From: Myxococcus landrumus
Lineage (GTDB): Bacteria; Myxococcota; Myxococcia; Myxococcales; Myxococcaceae
Assembly (NCBI RefSeq): GCF_017301635.1
Contig: NZ_CP071091.1
Coordinates: forward strand, 8,052,501-8,116,500
DNA length: 64,000 nt
Direction of reading: 5' to 3'
Of the stretch, positions 17,426 to 25,978 are shown piece after piece; position 1 is the first letter of the stretch; each line of letters starts with the position of its first letter. Made by a program: the position numbers and the translations under genes. The notes under the pieces are model-generated. The model was not told the DNA's origin. It ran no database searches and saw nothing but the letters and a program-made list of their open reading frames with translations.

Positions 17426-18748
17426 ATGCGGTCAGAGCGAGCGGGTCGTGGGTTCCAAGGCTGGCGGGTGGTGGTGCTGGTGTGCCTCCTCTGGGGCGCA
17501 GGGCTGGGCTGTGGCTCGGGGAAGGAGGCCCCGTCCAGCACCTCGACGCCCGCCCCCGGGTCGACCGCCCAGCCCTCCGAGGTGAAGCAGGGCACCCTCT
17601 GGGGGATTGTGTCGGGCGGGACGCAGGACGACACCGGGACGGGGGTCGCCGTGGGGCGCGACGGGGACGTGGTGATGGTGGTGTCCCAGACACCCCGGCA
17701 GGACGGGGACCGGGCGCCGGTGGCGGGAGAGCGGCTGGGGGTGGTGGTGGCGCGGTACTCCTCGGAGGGGAAGGTCCGCTGGACGCGGGTGCACCCTCGG
17801 ATGCGGCTGTCGGAGCTGCGCGTGGCGGCGTCGCCGGGCACGGATGGGGCGGTGTTCCTGTCGGGCAACGCGTTCCTCTACTCGGCCAACTTCGGCCTGG
17901 GGGAGGCGCAGGATGGCTTCCTGGTGCGCTTCTCCGAGGACGGGATGCCGGAGTGGCAGCGGCGCGTGGGACAGAAGGCGTGGTCGTCGTCCGCGGACCT
18001 GCTGGGAGGTGTGCTGGTGGCGGGCGAGGAGTGGGACGGCGAGGTGAAGGACCCGGTGCTGACGCACTTCGCGGCGGATGGCTCGGTGCGCTGGACGCGG
18101 CGGTTTGCCGGGACGAAGGAGGGCACGGCCCTGCGCGCGGCGGCGGTGGCGCCGTCGGGGCGCGCGGTGCTGGCGGGACAGCTCGTGGGCAAGCTGGAGG
18201 TGGACGGCAAGTCGTTCGGCGACGAGGAGCGCAAGGGCTTCGTGGTGCTGGAGTTCGACGAGTCGGGGAAGCTGGTGTGGGGCCGGGAGCTGCCAGGCGC
18301 GGAGGGACGGGTGACTTCGGTGGCGGTGGGGCCCGAGGGGCTGGTGACGGTGGCCGGCGACTTCAAGGGGCTCTTGATGTGGGGCGGGACGTCGCTGGGG
18401 ACGTCGGGCCCGTTCGTGCTGGGCGTGGGCGCGGAGGGCGAGGTGCGCTGGCTGAAGCAGCCGGAGTGCGGCGACGAGTCGAGCGAGGGGGTCTCGGCGG
18501 CGGTGGATGACGCGGGCTCGGTGGCGGTGGTGTGCGGCGACGCGCTCACTCGCTTCGACGCGGATGGAGCGGGGCAGGAGTCCCGGAAGCTGCCGCCGCA
18601 GGACTGTTCGAGCGGGCAGTGTCTGCTCTCGGCCACGGGCATCGCGACGGCGCCCGGACAGGGCTGGGCCGTCACGGGCTGGCAGCGCGATGGCGCCGGC
18701 GTCGCGTGGAACCAGGATGCGTTCCTTCGGGTGGTGACGCCGCGTTAG
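17426..18748 (+). CDS. Exported beta-propeller-like protein
   Basis: 440 residues from ATG 17426 with GGGGAG upstream. A signal sequence (GWRVVVLVCLLWGAGLGC) ends in Cys; the lipobox is imperfect, so lipidation is likely but not certain. The mature protein contains repeated blade-like units, for example GDVVMVVS, GAVFLSGNAFLYS, GRAVLAGQLVGK, GLVTVAGDFKGLL, each followed by Trp-rich EVRWLKQ/SVRWTRR strands. This is the layout of SBBP/PQQ-like beta-propellers seen in many myxobacterial surface proteins. No ligand can be inferred. It is divergent from moxR and convergent with the small secreted protein gene. Confidence 0.75.
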   Translation: MRSERAGRGFQGWRVVVLVCLLWGAGLGCGSGKEAPSSTSTPAPGSTAQPSEVKQGTLWGIVSGGTQDDTGTGVAVGRDGDVVMVVSQTPRQDGDRAPVAGERLGVVVARYSSEGKVRWTRVHPRMRLSELRVAASPGTDGAVFLSGNAFLYSANFGLGEAQDGFLVRFSEDGMPEWQRRVGQKAWSSSADLLGGVLVAGEEWDGEVKDPVLTHFAADGSVRWTRRFAGTKEGTALRAAAVAPSGRAVLAGQLVGKLEVDGKSFGDEERKGFVVLEFDESGKLVWGRELPGAEGRVTSVAVGPEGLVTVAGDFKGLLMWGGTSLGTSGPFVLGVGAEGEVRWLKQPECGDESSEGVSAAVDDAGSVAVVCGDALTRFDADGAGQESRKLPPQDCSSGQCLLSATGIATAPGQGWAVTGWQRDGAGVAWNQDAFLRVVTPR

Positions 18749-18933
18749 CGATTGCGCCCGCCTGGCTTCGGGCGGAGCACCGTCGTCACGTGGGAGGTCG
18801 TGCCGGAGGGGACGGGCACGCGGTCTGGATTCTCCCATGGGCCGCCGCGCGTTCGAGGGAGGGACGCCAGGCTTTGCCGGACGTGTTCGCGCGGGTGACG
18901 ACGGTGCTCGACGGAGGGCTGCTTTCGCGCGGC

Positions 18934-19284
18934 CTACTTGTGGACGAGCAGGTAGTTCGCGAAGCCGTTGTGCCAGAGTCCCTCCCCCTCCCAAGGTCGC
19001 ATCTTGTATCGGGCGACGACCTGCCACGTGTATTGGTTGATCTGCACCACGTAGCACTCGAACTTGAGGAAGGCGTTGTCCTTCTCGGACCGGGGCTCCT
19101 CGAATCCCATATCGCGGGGCGAGACGTGGATGGCCCAATCATCGACGGTACCGGAGGGCACGGTGATGTGGCTGCCGTGAGAGACCATTCCCGTGTGTGC
19201 GTTCTGCGCGAGGCTCTCCCGGGAGGCGAGACAGGCGAGGAGCGCGAACACCGCCAGGAAGGGCAGTGGGGGGCGGCGTATCAT
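18934..19284 (-). CDS. Small secreted protein of unknown function
   Basis: 116 residues from ATG 19284. MIRRPPLPFLAVFALLACLA is a signal peptide with cleavage likely near SLAQN. The mature ~90 residues (DDWAIHVSPRDMGFEE, FLKFECYVVQINQYTWQVVA) look like a single beta-rich domain with several aromatics and one Cys. No family recognised. It is 68 bp downstream of a polytopic membrane protein gene on the same strand and may share its transcript. Confidence 0.65.
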   Translation of the reverse strand: MIRRPPLPFLAVFALLACLASRESLAQNAHTGMVSHGSHITVPSGTVDDWAIHVSPRDMGFEEPRSEKDNAFLKFECYVVQINQYTWQVVARYKMRPWEGEGLWHNGFANYLLVHK

Positions 19285-19352
19285 GGGGACCTGCTTCAGG
19301 AAGGGAGCCGAGCCCCCGGGAGGCCAGGAAGCTAGGGTGGCTCGGCTGGGTT

Positions 19353-20522
19353 TCAACCTGTCCGCACTTCAGGGTGAGCCATTCGTGAGCCGTGCTCCCC
19401 CAGCTTCAGATCCCGGTGCAGCCCTTTGTCCCTGCTGACCCGCCAGATTCTCTGGTCCAGATAATAGTGATGCAGCGCGAAGCCCCAGATGAAGCCCGCC
19501 ATGAAGTCCCGCAGCGTGAGCCCTGCCCCCAGCGCGAGCTTCACGTCAAACACACCACAGCCCGGGTGCGCGCCGAAGCCGCATCCCAGCCCCCGGTACA
19601 GCAGTGTGAAGAGAACTCCGCAGACGGCGTAGATGAGGAAGCGCTGGCTGACCTTGGGCGCCCAGCCGAAGGACGCCGTGTCCGCGCCCGGCGAGTGATA
19701 GCGATTGCGGTGATAGAACCAGACGACGCCGTGATACTGCACGTTGTGGAACGCCGTCACCGCCACGGCGAACATGATGAAGTCCATTTTCGACGACACG
19801 GACGGCCAGAACACCAGCACGGACAGCCCCACCGCCGACGCCATCATCAAGAGCTTGGGCCCGTTCACCCGCTGCCCCGTGCGCCAGCGCCAGAGCTGTC
19901 TCGCCGCGCTCAGGAGCACCACGGCCAGCACCAGCGTGAAGCAGGCCGCCGTGAGGAGGGGCTCCCACGAGGGTTCCCCCGTCAGGCCCAATTGCTTGCG
20001 CGCGGTGGGATGGCTCACCGCGAACGCGACGAAGGGCGCGAGCAGCCCCGTGTACAGCGTCACGCTGTCCAGCTTGCGGTCCAGGGGGGAGGCTTCACCC
20101 GCCTTGCGCTGATACAGGGCCATCAAGCCGTAGTGCTGCCTCACGACATGCCAGTACGCCCACAGGGCGGCGAAGGTGAGGAACAGCAGGAAGGGCAGCT
20201 TCGTCCCCAGCGCGAGCGAGAGGGCGAAGCAGACGGGCCCCAGCGCGAACCAGCCCAGGCTGCCCAGCAGCAGCCGGCGCCGCGTCCGCCATTCCCTGGC
20301 GTCCAGGTACGTGCGGGACACGGTCGCGAAGAGGTGCGGCCCGTCCAGCACCAGGACCCAGGCCCACCACAGCACGAGGCTGCTGACGCCTCCCCAGACG
20401 TGGAGCCCCACCAGGGCGAGGCTCGCGCACGTCCCTCCCAGCGTGGAGAGCAGGTCGTGCCGGCGGTCGACCAGCCAGCTTGCGTGAGGGGCCTGGGACA
20501 CGGCGAGAGGGGCGGTGCTCAT
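19353..20522 (-). CDS. Polytopic membrane protein
   Basis: 389 residues from ATG 20522, which has GAGGAG at a good distance; the longer ORF to 20678 would run into the start region of the divergent PilZ-Hsp70 gene. I count roughly nine or ten hydrophobic segments. Conserved-looking features near the C-terminus are several histidines and HHYYLDQRIWRV, plus FHNVQYHGVVWFYHRNRY in the middle; clustered His in membrane segments suggests metal binding or an oxidase/desaturase-like fold, but this is only a suggestion. I know uncharacterised myxobacterial proteins of this type but no function. Confidence 0.78.
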   Translation of the reverse strand: MSTAPLAVSQAPHASWLVDRRHDLLSTLGGTCASLALVGLHVWGGVSSLVLWWAWVLVLDGPHLFATVSRTYLDAREWRTRRRLLLGSLGWFALGPVCFALSLALGTKLPFLLFLTFAALWAYWHVVRQHYGLMALYQRKAGEASPLDRKLDSVTLYTGLLAPFVAFAVSHPTARKQLGLTGEPSWEPLLTAACFTLVLAVVLLSAARQLWRWRTGQRVNGPKLLMMASAVGLSVLVFWPSVSSKMDFIMFAVAVTAFHNVQYHGVVWFYHRNRYHSPGADTASFGWAPKVSQRFLIYAVCGVLFTLLYRGLGCGFGAHPGCGVFDVKLALGAGLTLRDFMAGFIWGFALHHYYLDQRIWRVSRDKGLHRDLKLGEHGSRMAHPEVRTG

Positions 20523-20669
20523 GGCGGCGGACTCCTCGCGAGCCTGGGAAGATACAGGAAGGTGCAGGTAGGCCGTGGGCCCACCTGGAGGCCACCTGGG
20601 GCCTGGCAACCAACCGAGAGCCCAAAACCTGCTTGAGCCGCGTGCTGTGTACCGCGATGGTGGCAGGTC

Positions 20670-23600
20670 ATGGATCAAGGCAGGCGCACCACGGACCGGA
20701 AATCAGTGGGTCTGTTGGTGAAGCTCAAGCATGAGAGCGTGGGGAGCTTCGCTGAGGAGTTCGCCACCAACCTGAGCCCGGGCGGGATGTTCATCCGCTC
20801 GCGCACCCCGCAGCCCGTGGGGACACCCGTCAAGTTCGAGGTGCAGATCGCCGGAGGTGTGCGCGTGCTGCGCGGCACCGCCGACGTGCGCTGGGTTCGC
20901 GAAGTGGGGGACCCCTCGGGGCCTCCTGGCATGGGGCTCCAGTTCCAGGAGCTGGACCCGGCCAGCCGCGCGCTCGTGGACATGATGCTGTTGCAGCGTG
21001 GTGCGGAGGCGCCTGTCGCCCCCGTGTCGTCGCTGCCCGCGATTGCGCCGGCCGTGGCGCCGCTGGCTCCCGCGATTGCGCCGCTGACACCCGCGGTTCC
21101 GCCCGTGCAGGTGAAGCCCGTGGCCGCGCCGGCTCCGCGCGCGGTGCAGGGCGCGGCGCTCGATTCGTTGTTCGATGACCTGGAGGCCCCGCCGGCCCCC
21201 GCGCTGGAGGAGTCCTTTGATTTCTCTCCGCCGCCTCCGACCGCGGAGAGCGACGTGGACATTCCGCTCGATGAGCTCATCGCGAGCACCCCGCCGCCTC
21301 CCGAGTTCTCCGTCGGGGACGAGCCGTTGCCCGGGCTCGACTTCGAGATGGAGGGTGGCGAGGCCCCCATGGCGATGGGGGAGATTCTCGACGAGGCTCC
21401 CATCGAGGTGGGTATCACCGTGGAGGTGGAGTCCGCGTCCTCCGCGTCGGCGCAGTCCAAGGCCGGTGTGCCGATGGAGTTCGACCTGGACCTGTCGGAG
21501 GCGGCGCTGACGTCGGCGCCCGCGGCTCCGGCGGTCTCGTCAAAGGCGAATGCTGGCGGGCTCGAGTTCGAGCTGGATTTCAGCGATGCGGTGGAGGAGC
21601 GCCCGGTGGCTCCGCCTCCGGCGCCTGCGTCCGCGAAGGCGGGTGGGGCGGAGTTCGAGCTGGATTTCAGCGATGCGATGGAGGAGCGGCCGGTGGCTCC
21701 GCCTCCGGCGCCCGCGTCCGCGAAGGCGGGTGGGGCGGAGTTCGAGCTGGATTTCAGCGACGCGATGGAGGAGCGCCCGGTGGCTCCGCCTCCGGCGCCT
21801 GCGTCCGCGAAGGCGGGTGGGGCGGAGTTCGAGCTGGATTTCAGTGATGCGATGGAGGAGCTGCCTCCGGCCGCGCCCGCAGCACGTCCGAGTGCTCCGC
21901 CTCCCGCTCCCGTGGCCGCGAAGATGAGTGGCGGGTCGACGGAGTTCGACCTGGACTTGAGCGACGCGGTGGAGGAGCTCCCGTCCGCGCCCGCCGTGCG
22001 TCCGGTCTCGGCTCCGCCTCCGCCACCTGCGTCCGCCGTGCGTCCGATCTCGGCTCCGCCTCCGGCGCACAAGCAGAGCAAGGCGAGTCTCGAGTTCGAG
22101 CTGGATTTCAGTGATGCGATGGAGGAGCTGCCTCCGGCCGCGCCGCCACCCGCGCCGAAGACGTCTCGTCCGTTGGGCGGCGCCTTCGAGTTCGACCTGG
22201 ACGTGTCGGACATGAAGGCGGGGGCCTCGCCTGGAGTGGCGGCTCCTCGTGTTCCCGCGCCGCCGCCGCCTCCTCCTGCCTCCGCGTTCCAGCCTCCACC
22301 GCCGCCGGGTTTTCAGTCGATGGGGGCTGCGGGAGTTCCGCCGCCTCCGCCTCCTGGCTTTCAGTCAGCGGGCCCCGGGGGAGTTCCGCCGCCTCCGCCT
22401 CCTGGCTTCCAGTCTGCGAGCCCTGGGGGAATTCCGCCGCCGCCTCCTCCTGGTTTCCAGTCGGCGAGCTCCGCAGGTGTTCCGCCGCCGCCTCCATCTG
22501 GCTTCCAGTCAGCGGGCCACAGGGGAGTTCCGCCGCCTCCGCCTCCAGGCTTCCAGTCGGCGAGCTCCGCAGGCGTTCCGCCGCCGCCTCCCGGCTTCCA
22601 GTCAGCGGGCCCTGCGGGAATTCCGCCTCCGCCGCCCGGGGCTTCACCCTCGCTGCCGAATGTCCGCCGCGAGGCGCCTCGGGCTCCGGAGCCGGTTGGC
22701 ACTCCCACGCTGCTGACGCCGGCCGCGAAGCCCGTGGCCCCCACGGCTCCCGCGCTCGACGAGCGAGGCCTGCCGAAGACGGTCTTCCTGCCCCCGCCTG
22801 GGCACATCGCGGGCACGGGCCCGGTCATCGGCATCGACCTGGGCACCACCAACTCGTGCGTCGCGCTCCTGTCCAACGGGCGGCCCATCGTCCTGCGCTC
22901 GCGCGAGGGCTACAACACCATCCCGTCGGTCATCTCGCTCAACAACCAGAGCAAGCTGCTCGTCAGCCACCGCGCGAAGAACCAGCTCGTCCTCCGCCCG
23001 CAGCACACCATCTACGGCGCGAAGCGACTGGTCGGCCGTCCCTACGACAGCGCCGTGGTGAACCAGGTCCGCGAGCGCTTCCACTACGACATCGTCCCCG
23101 ATGCCGCGGGACGCGCCGCCGTGAGAATCGGCGACGCCGTGCTCTCGCTCGAGGAAGTGCAGGCCATCATCCTGCGCGAGTGCAAGGAGATGGCGGAGGC
23201 CCACCTCAACCAGAAGGTCGAGCGCGCGGTCGTCACCGTCCCCGCGTACTACTCCGAGCCCCAGCGCGAAGCCGTCCGCAAGTCCGGCATCCTCGCGGGC
23301 CTCAAGATTGAGCGCATCCTCAACGAGCCCACCTCGGCCGCGCTCGCGTATGGCCTCAACCGCGAGCTGAACAAGAAGGTCCTCGTCTACGACCTCGGCG
23401 GCGGTACCTTCGACGCCACCATCCTCAAAATCGAGAAGAACGTCTTCGAGGTGCTCGGCACCGGCGGCGACATCTTCCTGGGCGGCATCGACTTCGACAA
23501 CCTCATCGTCGACTTCCTCCTCCAGCGCTTCCAGGAGAAGGAGGGCCTGGCCTTCAACGGCGACGGCATCGCCCTCTCGCGCGTCAGCGACGCCGCCGAG

Positions 23601-24452
23601 CGCGCGAAGATGGCCCTCTCCGAGCGCGCCAGCTTCGAAGTCCACATCCCCATGCTGATGATGGACGACGCGGGCCGCCCCCGTGACCTGCGCGTCGTGA
23701 TGAACCGTCAGGAGCTGGAGAAAATCTGCGACCCGCTCCTCAGCCGCACCGTGGACGTGGTGCGCGACGTGCTCCTCGACGCGAAGCTCAAGGCCAGCGA
23801 GGTCGATGACATCATCCTCGTGGGTGGCATGAGCCGCATGCCGCTCGTGCGCGACAAGCTCAAGGGCCTGTTCGGCAAGGGCCCCCAGGCCAGCGTCAAC
23901 GCGGACGAGGCCGTGGCGCTCGGCGCGGCGCTCTACTCGGGCTCGGTGGACAAGGTGAGCAGCGTCGTCCTCATCGACGTGCTGCCCATGACGGTGGGCG
24001 TGGCCATGCCCGGTGGCGCCTTCAAGCGCGTCATCGAGCGCAACAGCCCGCTCCCCGCCCAGCGCTCCTTCGCCATCAGCACCAACAAGGACAACGAGGA
24101 GGTCCTCGAGCTGTCCCTGTTCCAGGGCGAGGACAACCACATCTCCGCCAACGAGTACCTGGGCACCGTGCGCATCGAGGGCCTGCCCAAGGGGCCGAAG
24201 GGCTCCGTGCGTGTCGCCGTCACCATCAAGCTGGATTCGGAGTGTGTGCTGCATGTGGAGGCCCGCGAGTACTCCACCCGCAAGGAAGTGAAGGCCACGC
24301 TGGCCACGCGCTACTCCCCCGAGGAGCTCCAGAAGCAGCTCCAGGTCAGCAAGGAGTCCGTGAAGGCCGCCGAGGACCGCCGAGGCGCGGACCTGAAGGA
24401 GCGCGCGGGGGGCTTCTGGCGCTTCGTGAAGAAGGCGCTGGGCCGCAAGTAG
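20670..24452 (+). CDS. PilZ - low-complexity linker - Hsp70 fusion protein
   Basis: 1260 residues. Residues 1-108 are a PilZ-like domain of the myxobacterial type (NLSPGGMFIRS, VEV-like core, GMGLQFQELD). I do not see the full RxxxR plus DxSxxG cyclic-di-GMP signature; RKS and NLSPGG are the closest. Residues 109-715 are low-complexity: Pro/Ala-rich with acidic FELDFSDA repeats and GFQS-PPPPPP repeats. From residue ~717 a complete Hsp70 ATPase domain follows (GIDLGTTNSCVALL, VPAYYSEPQREAVRKSG, NEPTSAALAYG, YDLGGGTFDATIL), then a substrate-binding beta domain. The helical lid is short and ends in a basic tail (FWRFVKKALGRK). All Hsp70 phosphate-binding motifs are intact, so ATPase activity is expected. 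Divergent from the membrane protein gene. Confidence 0.93.
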   Translation: MDQGRRTTDRKSVGLLVKLKHESVGSFAEEFATNLSPGGMFIRSRTPQPVGTPVKFEVQIAGGVRVLRGTADVRWVREVGDPSGPPGMGLQFQELDPASRALVDMMLLQRGAEAPVAPVSSLPAIAPAVAPLAPAIAPLTPAVPPVQVKPVAAPAPRAVQGAALDSLFDDLEAPPAPALEESFDFSPPPPTAESDVDIPLDELIASTPPPPEFSVGDEPLPGLDFEMEGGEAPMAMGEILDEAPIEVGITVEVESASSASAQSKAGVPMEFDLDLSEAALTSAPAAPAVSSKANAGGLEFELDFSDAVEERPVAPPPAPASAKAGGAEFELDFSDAMEERPVAPPPAPASAKAGGAEFELDFSDAMEERPVAPPPAPASAKAGGAEFELDFSDAMEELPPAAPAARPSAPPPAPVAAKMSGGSTEFDLDLSDAVEELPSAPAVRPVSAPPPPPASAVRPISAPPPAHKQSKASLEFELDFSDAMEELPPAAPPPAPKTSRPLGGAFEFDLDVSDMKAGASPGVAAPRVPAPPPPPPASAFQPPPPPGFQSMGAAGVPPPPPPGFQSAGPGGVPPPPPPGFQSASPGGIPPPPPPGFQSASSAGVPPPPPSGFQSAGHRGVPPPPPPGFQSASSAGVPPPPPGFQSAGPAGIPPPPPGASPSLPNVRREAPRAPEPVGTPTLLTPAAKPVAPTAPALDERGLPKTVFLPPPGHIAGTGPVIGIDLGTTNSCVALLSNGRPIVLRSREGYNTIPSVISLNNQSKLLVSHRAKNQLVLRPQHTIYGAKRLVGRPYDSAVVNQVRERFHYDIVPDAAGRAAVRIGDAVLSLEEVQAIILRECKEMAEAHLNQKVERAVVTVPAYYSEPQREAVRKSGILAGLKIERILNEPTSAALAYGLNRELNKKVLVYDLGGGTFDATILKIEKNVFEVLGTGGDIFLGGIDFDNLIVDFLLQRFQEKEGLAFNGDGIALSRVSDAAERAKMALSERASFEVHIPMLMMDDAGRPRDLRVVMNRQELEKICDPLLSRTVDVVRDVLLDAKLKASEVDDIILVGGMSRMPLVRDKLKGLFGKGPQASVNADEAVALGAALYSGSVDKVSSVVLIDVLPMTVGVAMPGGAFKRVIERNSPLPAQRSFAISTNKDNEEVLELSLFQGEDNHISANEYLGTVRIEGLPKGPKGSVRVAVTIKLDSECVLHVEAREYSTRKEVKATLATRYSPEELQKQLQVSKESVKAAEDRRGADLKERAGGFWRFVKKALGRK
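21564..21911 (+). repeat. 87-bp tandem coding repeats in the PilZ-Hsp70 linker
   Basis: Nearly identical 87-bp (29-codon) units begin at 21564, 21651, 21738 and 21825, each encoding EFELDFSDAxEE followed by a Pro/Ala-rich spacer. Three more diverged copies of the acidic core occur to about 22200. The core alternates aromatic/aliphatic and acidic residues and could serve as a short binding motif displayed many times. Confidence 0.88.
22308..22643 (+). repeat. 48-bp tandem coding repeats (GFQS...PPPPPP)
   Basis: Seven units of about 48 bp (16 codons) encode GFQSxxxxGVPPPPPP, the first two beginning at 22308 and 22356; some units have lost one or two Pro codons. They sit just before the Hsp70 domain. 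Confidence 0.88.
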
Positions 24453-24491
24453 TCACGCCACACCGTCGAGGGATGAAAGGGATTCGTCGTC

Positions 24492-24683
24492 TTGCCTCAA
24501 CACTCGCTCCCCCGTCGGCGCTGTTCATTCTGCGGCGCCTCCGAGCTCCGCGCGGGCCGGCTCCACGCCGGCACCGCCGGGGCCGCCATCTGTGACTCCT
24601 GCGTGGTGCGCCTGTTCGCCCACCTGGACCGAGAAGCCTTCAGCCCCCTCCCGGCCGTGGCTTCGCGGCCGGACAAAGTCTGA
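24492..24683 (+). CDS. Stand-alone ClpX-type zinc-binding domain protein
   Basis: 63 residues. Cys11, Cys14, Cys34 and Cys37 form the pattern CSFCGAS...AAICDSCV, which is the N-terminal zinc-binding domain of ClpX; nothing of the AAA+ part is present. In ClpX this domain dimerises and recruits substrates or adaptors. The start is a TTG with AAAGGG about nine bases upstream; an ATG at 24473 is out of frame. The gene lies 39 bp after the PilZ-Hsp70 gene and 14 bp before the FliB-like gene, so all three may be co-transcribed. A role as adaptor or decoy for ClpXP is an inference. Confidence 0.75.
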   Translation: MPQHSLPRRRCSFCGASELRAGRLHAGTAGAAICDSCVVRLFAHLDREAFSPLPAVASRPDKV

Positions 24684-24697
24684 GCCCGAAGAGGTCC

Positions 24698-25957
24698 ATG
24701 TCCGTCACCGCGCCTCGGTACCTGACGCGCTTCCAGTGTCTCACCGAGTCCTGCGAGGACACCTGCTGCGCGGGCCTGGTCGTCCCCGTGAGCCAGGCCC
24801 GCTGGCGCATCCTCCAGGACGCGGTGGCTGGAGGGCCGGATGCCGCGCGAGTCCAGGCCTTCGTCCTGCCCGACCCGGGAAGCGGCGCGGGCGCGGAGGC
24901 CGCGTACATCGCGAAGCGCGAGGACGGACACTGCACGTTCCTCGATGAGCGCAAGCTGTGCTCGCTGCACCAGAAGTACGGCGAGGCCGTGCTGCCCGAC
25001 GCCTGCGCCATGTTCCCGCGAGTCCCCACGCGCCGCGCGGAGCGGCTCGAGGTGACGGGCTCGTTCGGATGTCCCGAAGTGGTCCGCTTGTGTCTGCTCG
25101 CGGAGGACGCGCTGGAGCAGGTCCCCGTGGAGGCGTCGCTCGCGGGACGGCCCGAGCTGGCGCGCGAGCTGGGCGGAGAGGACGCGTGGTCGCGACACGC
25201 GGACTCTGTCCGCTCCGTGGCCTTGCGCGTCCTGGAGCAGCGCGAATTCCCGTTCGCCTCGCGCTTGTTCATGCTGGGGGAACTGGCGCGGAGGCTGGGG
25301 TCCTTCTACTTCCGAGGCACCGAGGCATTCGCCGAGGAGGGCGCGGACGCCCTGCTGGCCGCGACGCTGAGCGACTTCACATCCGTGCCATCGCTGATGG
25401 GATTGCATCAGCAACTGGCTTCCATCTCGCTCCCTGGAGGCCCCTGGGCCGCCATCTGCGGCACCGTGCTCAAGTCGCGTCTGGGGTCCGCGGGCAGCGC
25501 GCGGTTCCACACCTGGGCGAGGGGAGTGCTCGAGTCCTACGGGGGCGCGCACGCTTCGCCCGATGAGGTCTGGGCCCTCCACGCGGAGCGCCGCGCGAAG
25601 CTGGAGTCCATGCTGGGGCCGCGCGTGGAGCAGTACTTCCGGCACTACGCCGTGAACCACTGGCTGCGCGTGCCCTTCACCGATGCGCCGTCGCTGATGG
25701 ACTACGTCTTCAAGCTGACCCTGCGCGCCTCGGTGCTTCGGTGGACGCTGTCAGGGCACCCGACGGTGGCGGCGCTGTGCGAAGCGCGGACCGACGATGC
25801 ACAGGCCCGGCTGGACGCCGCGGCGGTCGAGTGCTTCCAGCTCAGCGCCAAGCACCTCGAACAATCCCCGGAGCTGCACTCGCTGGCGCAGGGACTCTCG
25901 GGCGGCGCGGGTGTGGACGCGCTGCCCAGGATGCTCGTGCTCCTCAACGGCTTGTGA
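24698..25957 (+). CDS. FliB-like protein (flagellin lysine N-methylase family)
   Basis: 419 residues. The N-terminal cysteine cluster FQCLTESCEDTCCAG (Cys14, 19, 23, 24) followed by HCTFLDERKLCSLHQKYG and LPDACAMFPR is the FliB/YkgJ-type metal-cluster signature. FliB methylates flagellin lysines in Salmonella; members with this architecture are thought to bind an Fe-S cluster. The length fits FliB (about 400). If the host is a gliding myxobacterium without flagella, the substrate must be something else. It follows the ClpX-type zinc protein by 14 bp and converges on the DsbA-like gene. Confidence 0.85.
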   Translation: MSVTAPRYLTRFQCLTESCEDTCCAGLVVPVSQARWRILQDAVAGGPDAARVQAFVLPDPGSGAGAEAAYIAKREDGHCTFLDERKLCSLHQKYGEAVLPDACAMFPRVPTRRAERLEVTGSFGCPEVVRLCLLAEDALEQVPVEASLAGRPELARELGGEDAWSRHADSVRSVALRVLEQREFPFASRLFMLGELARRLGSFYFRGTEAFAEEGADALLAATLSDFTSVPSLMGLHQQLASISLPGGPWAAICGTVLKSRLGSAGSARFHTWARGVLESYGGAHASPDEVWALHAERRAKLESMLGPRVEQYFRHYAVNHWLRVPFTDAPSLMDYVFKLTLRASVLRWTLSGHPTVAALCEARTDDAQARLDAAAVECFQLSAKHLEQSPELHSLAQGLSGGAGVDALPRMLVLLNGL

Positions 25958-25978
25958 GGAGCACGCGTCGAAGCCTGC

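Noticed and set aside
18755..18774. Hairpin CGCCCG/CGGGCG after the propeller-like gene as terminator
   Set aside because: Only six base pairs with an 8-nt loop in very GC-rich DNA; such pairs occur by chance.
20523..20669. Promoters in the divergent region of the membrane protein and PilZ-Hsp70 genes
   Set aside because: No -35/-10 or -24/-12 pair with acceptable spacing could be identified by eye.
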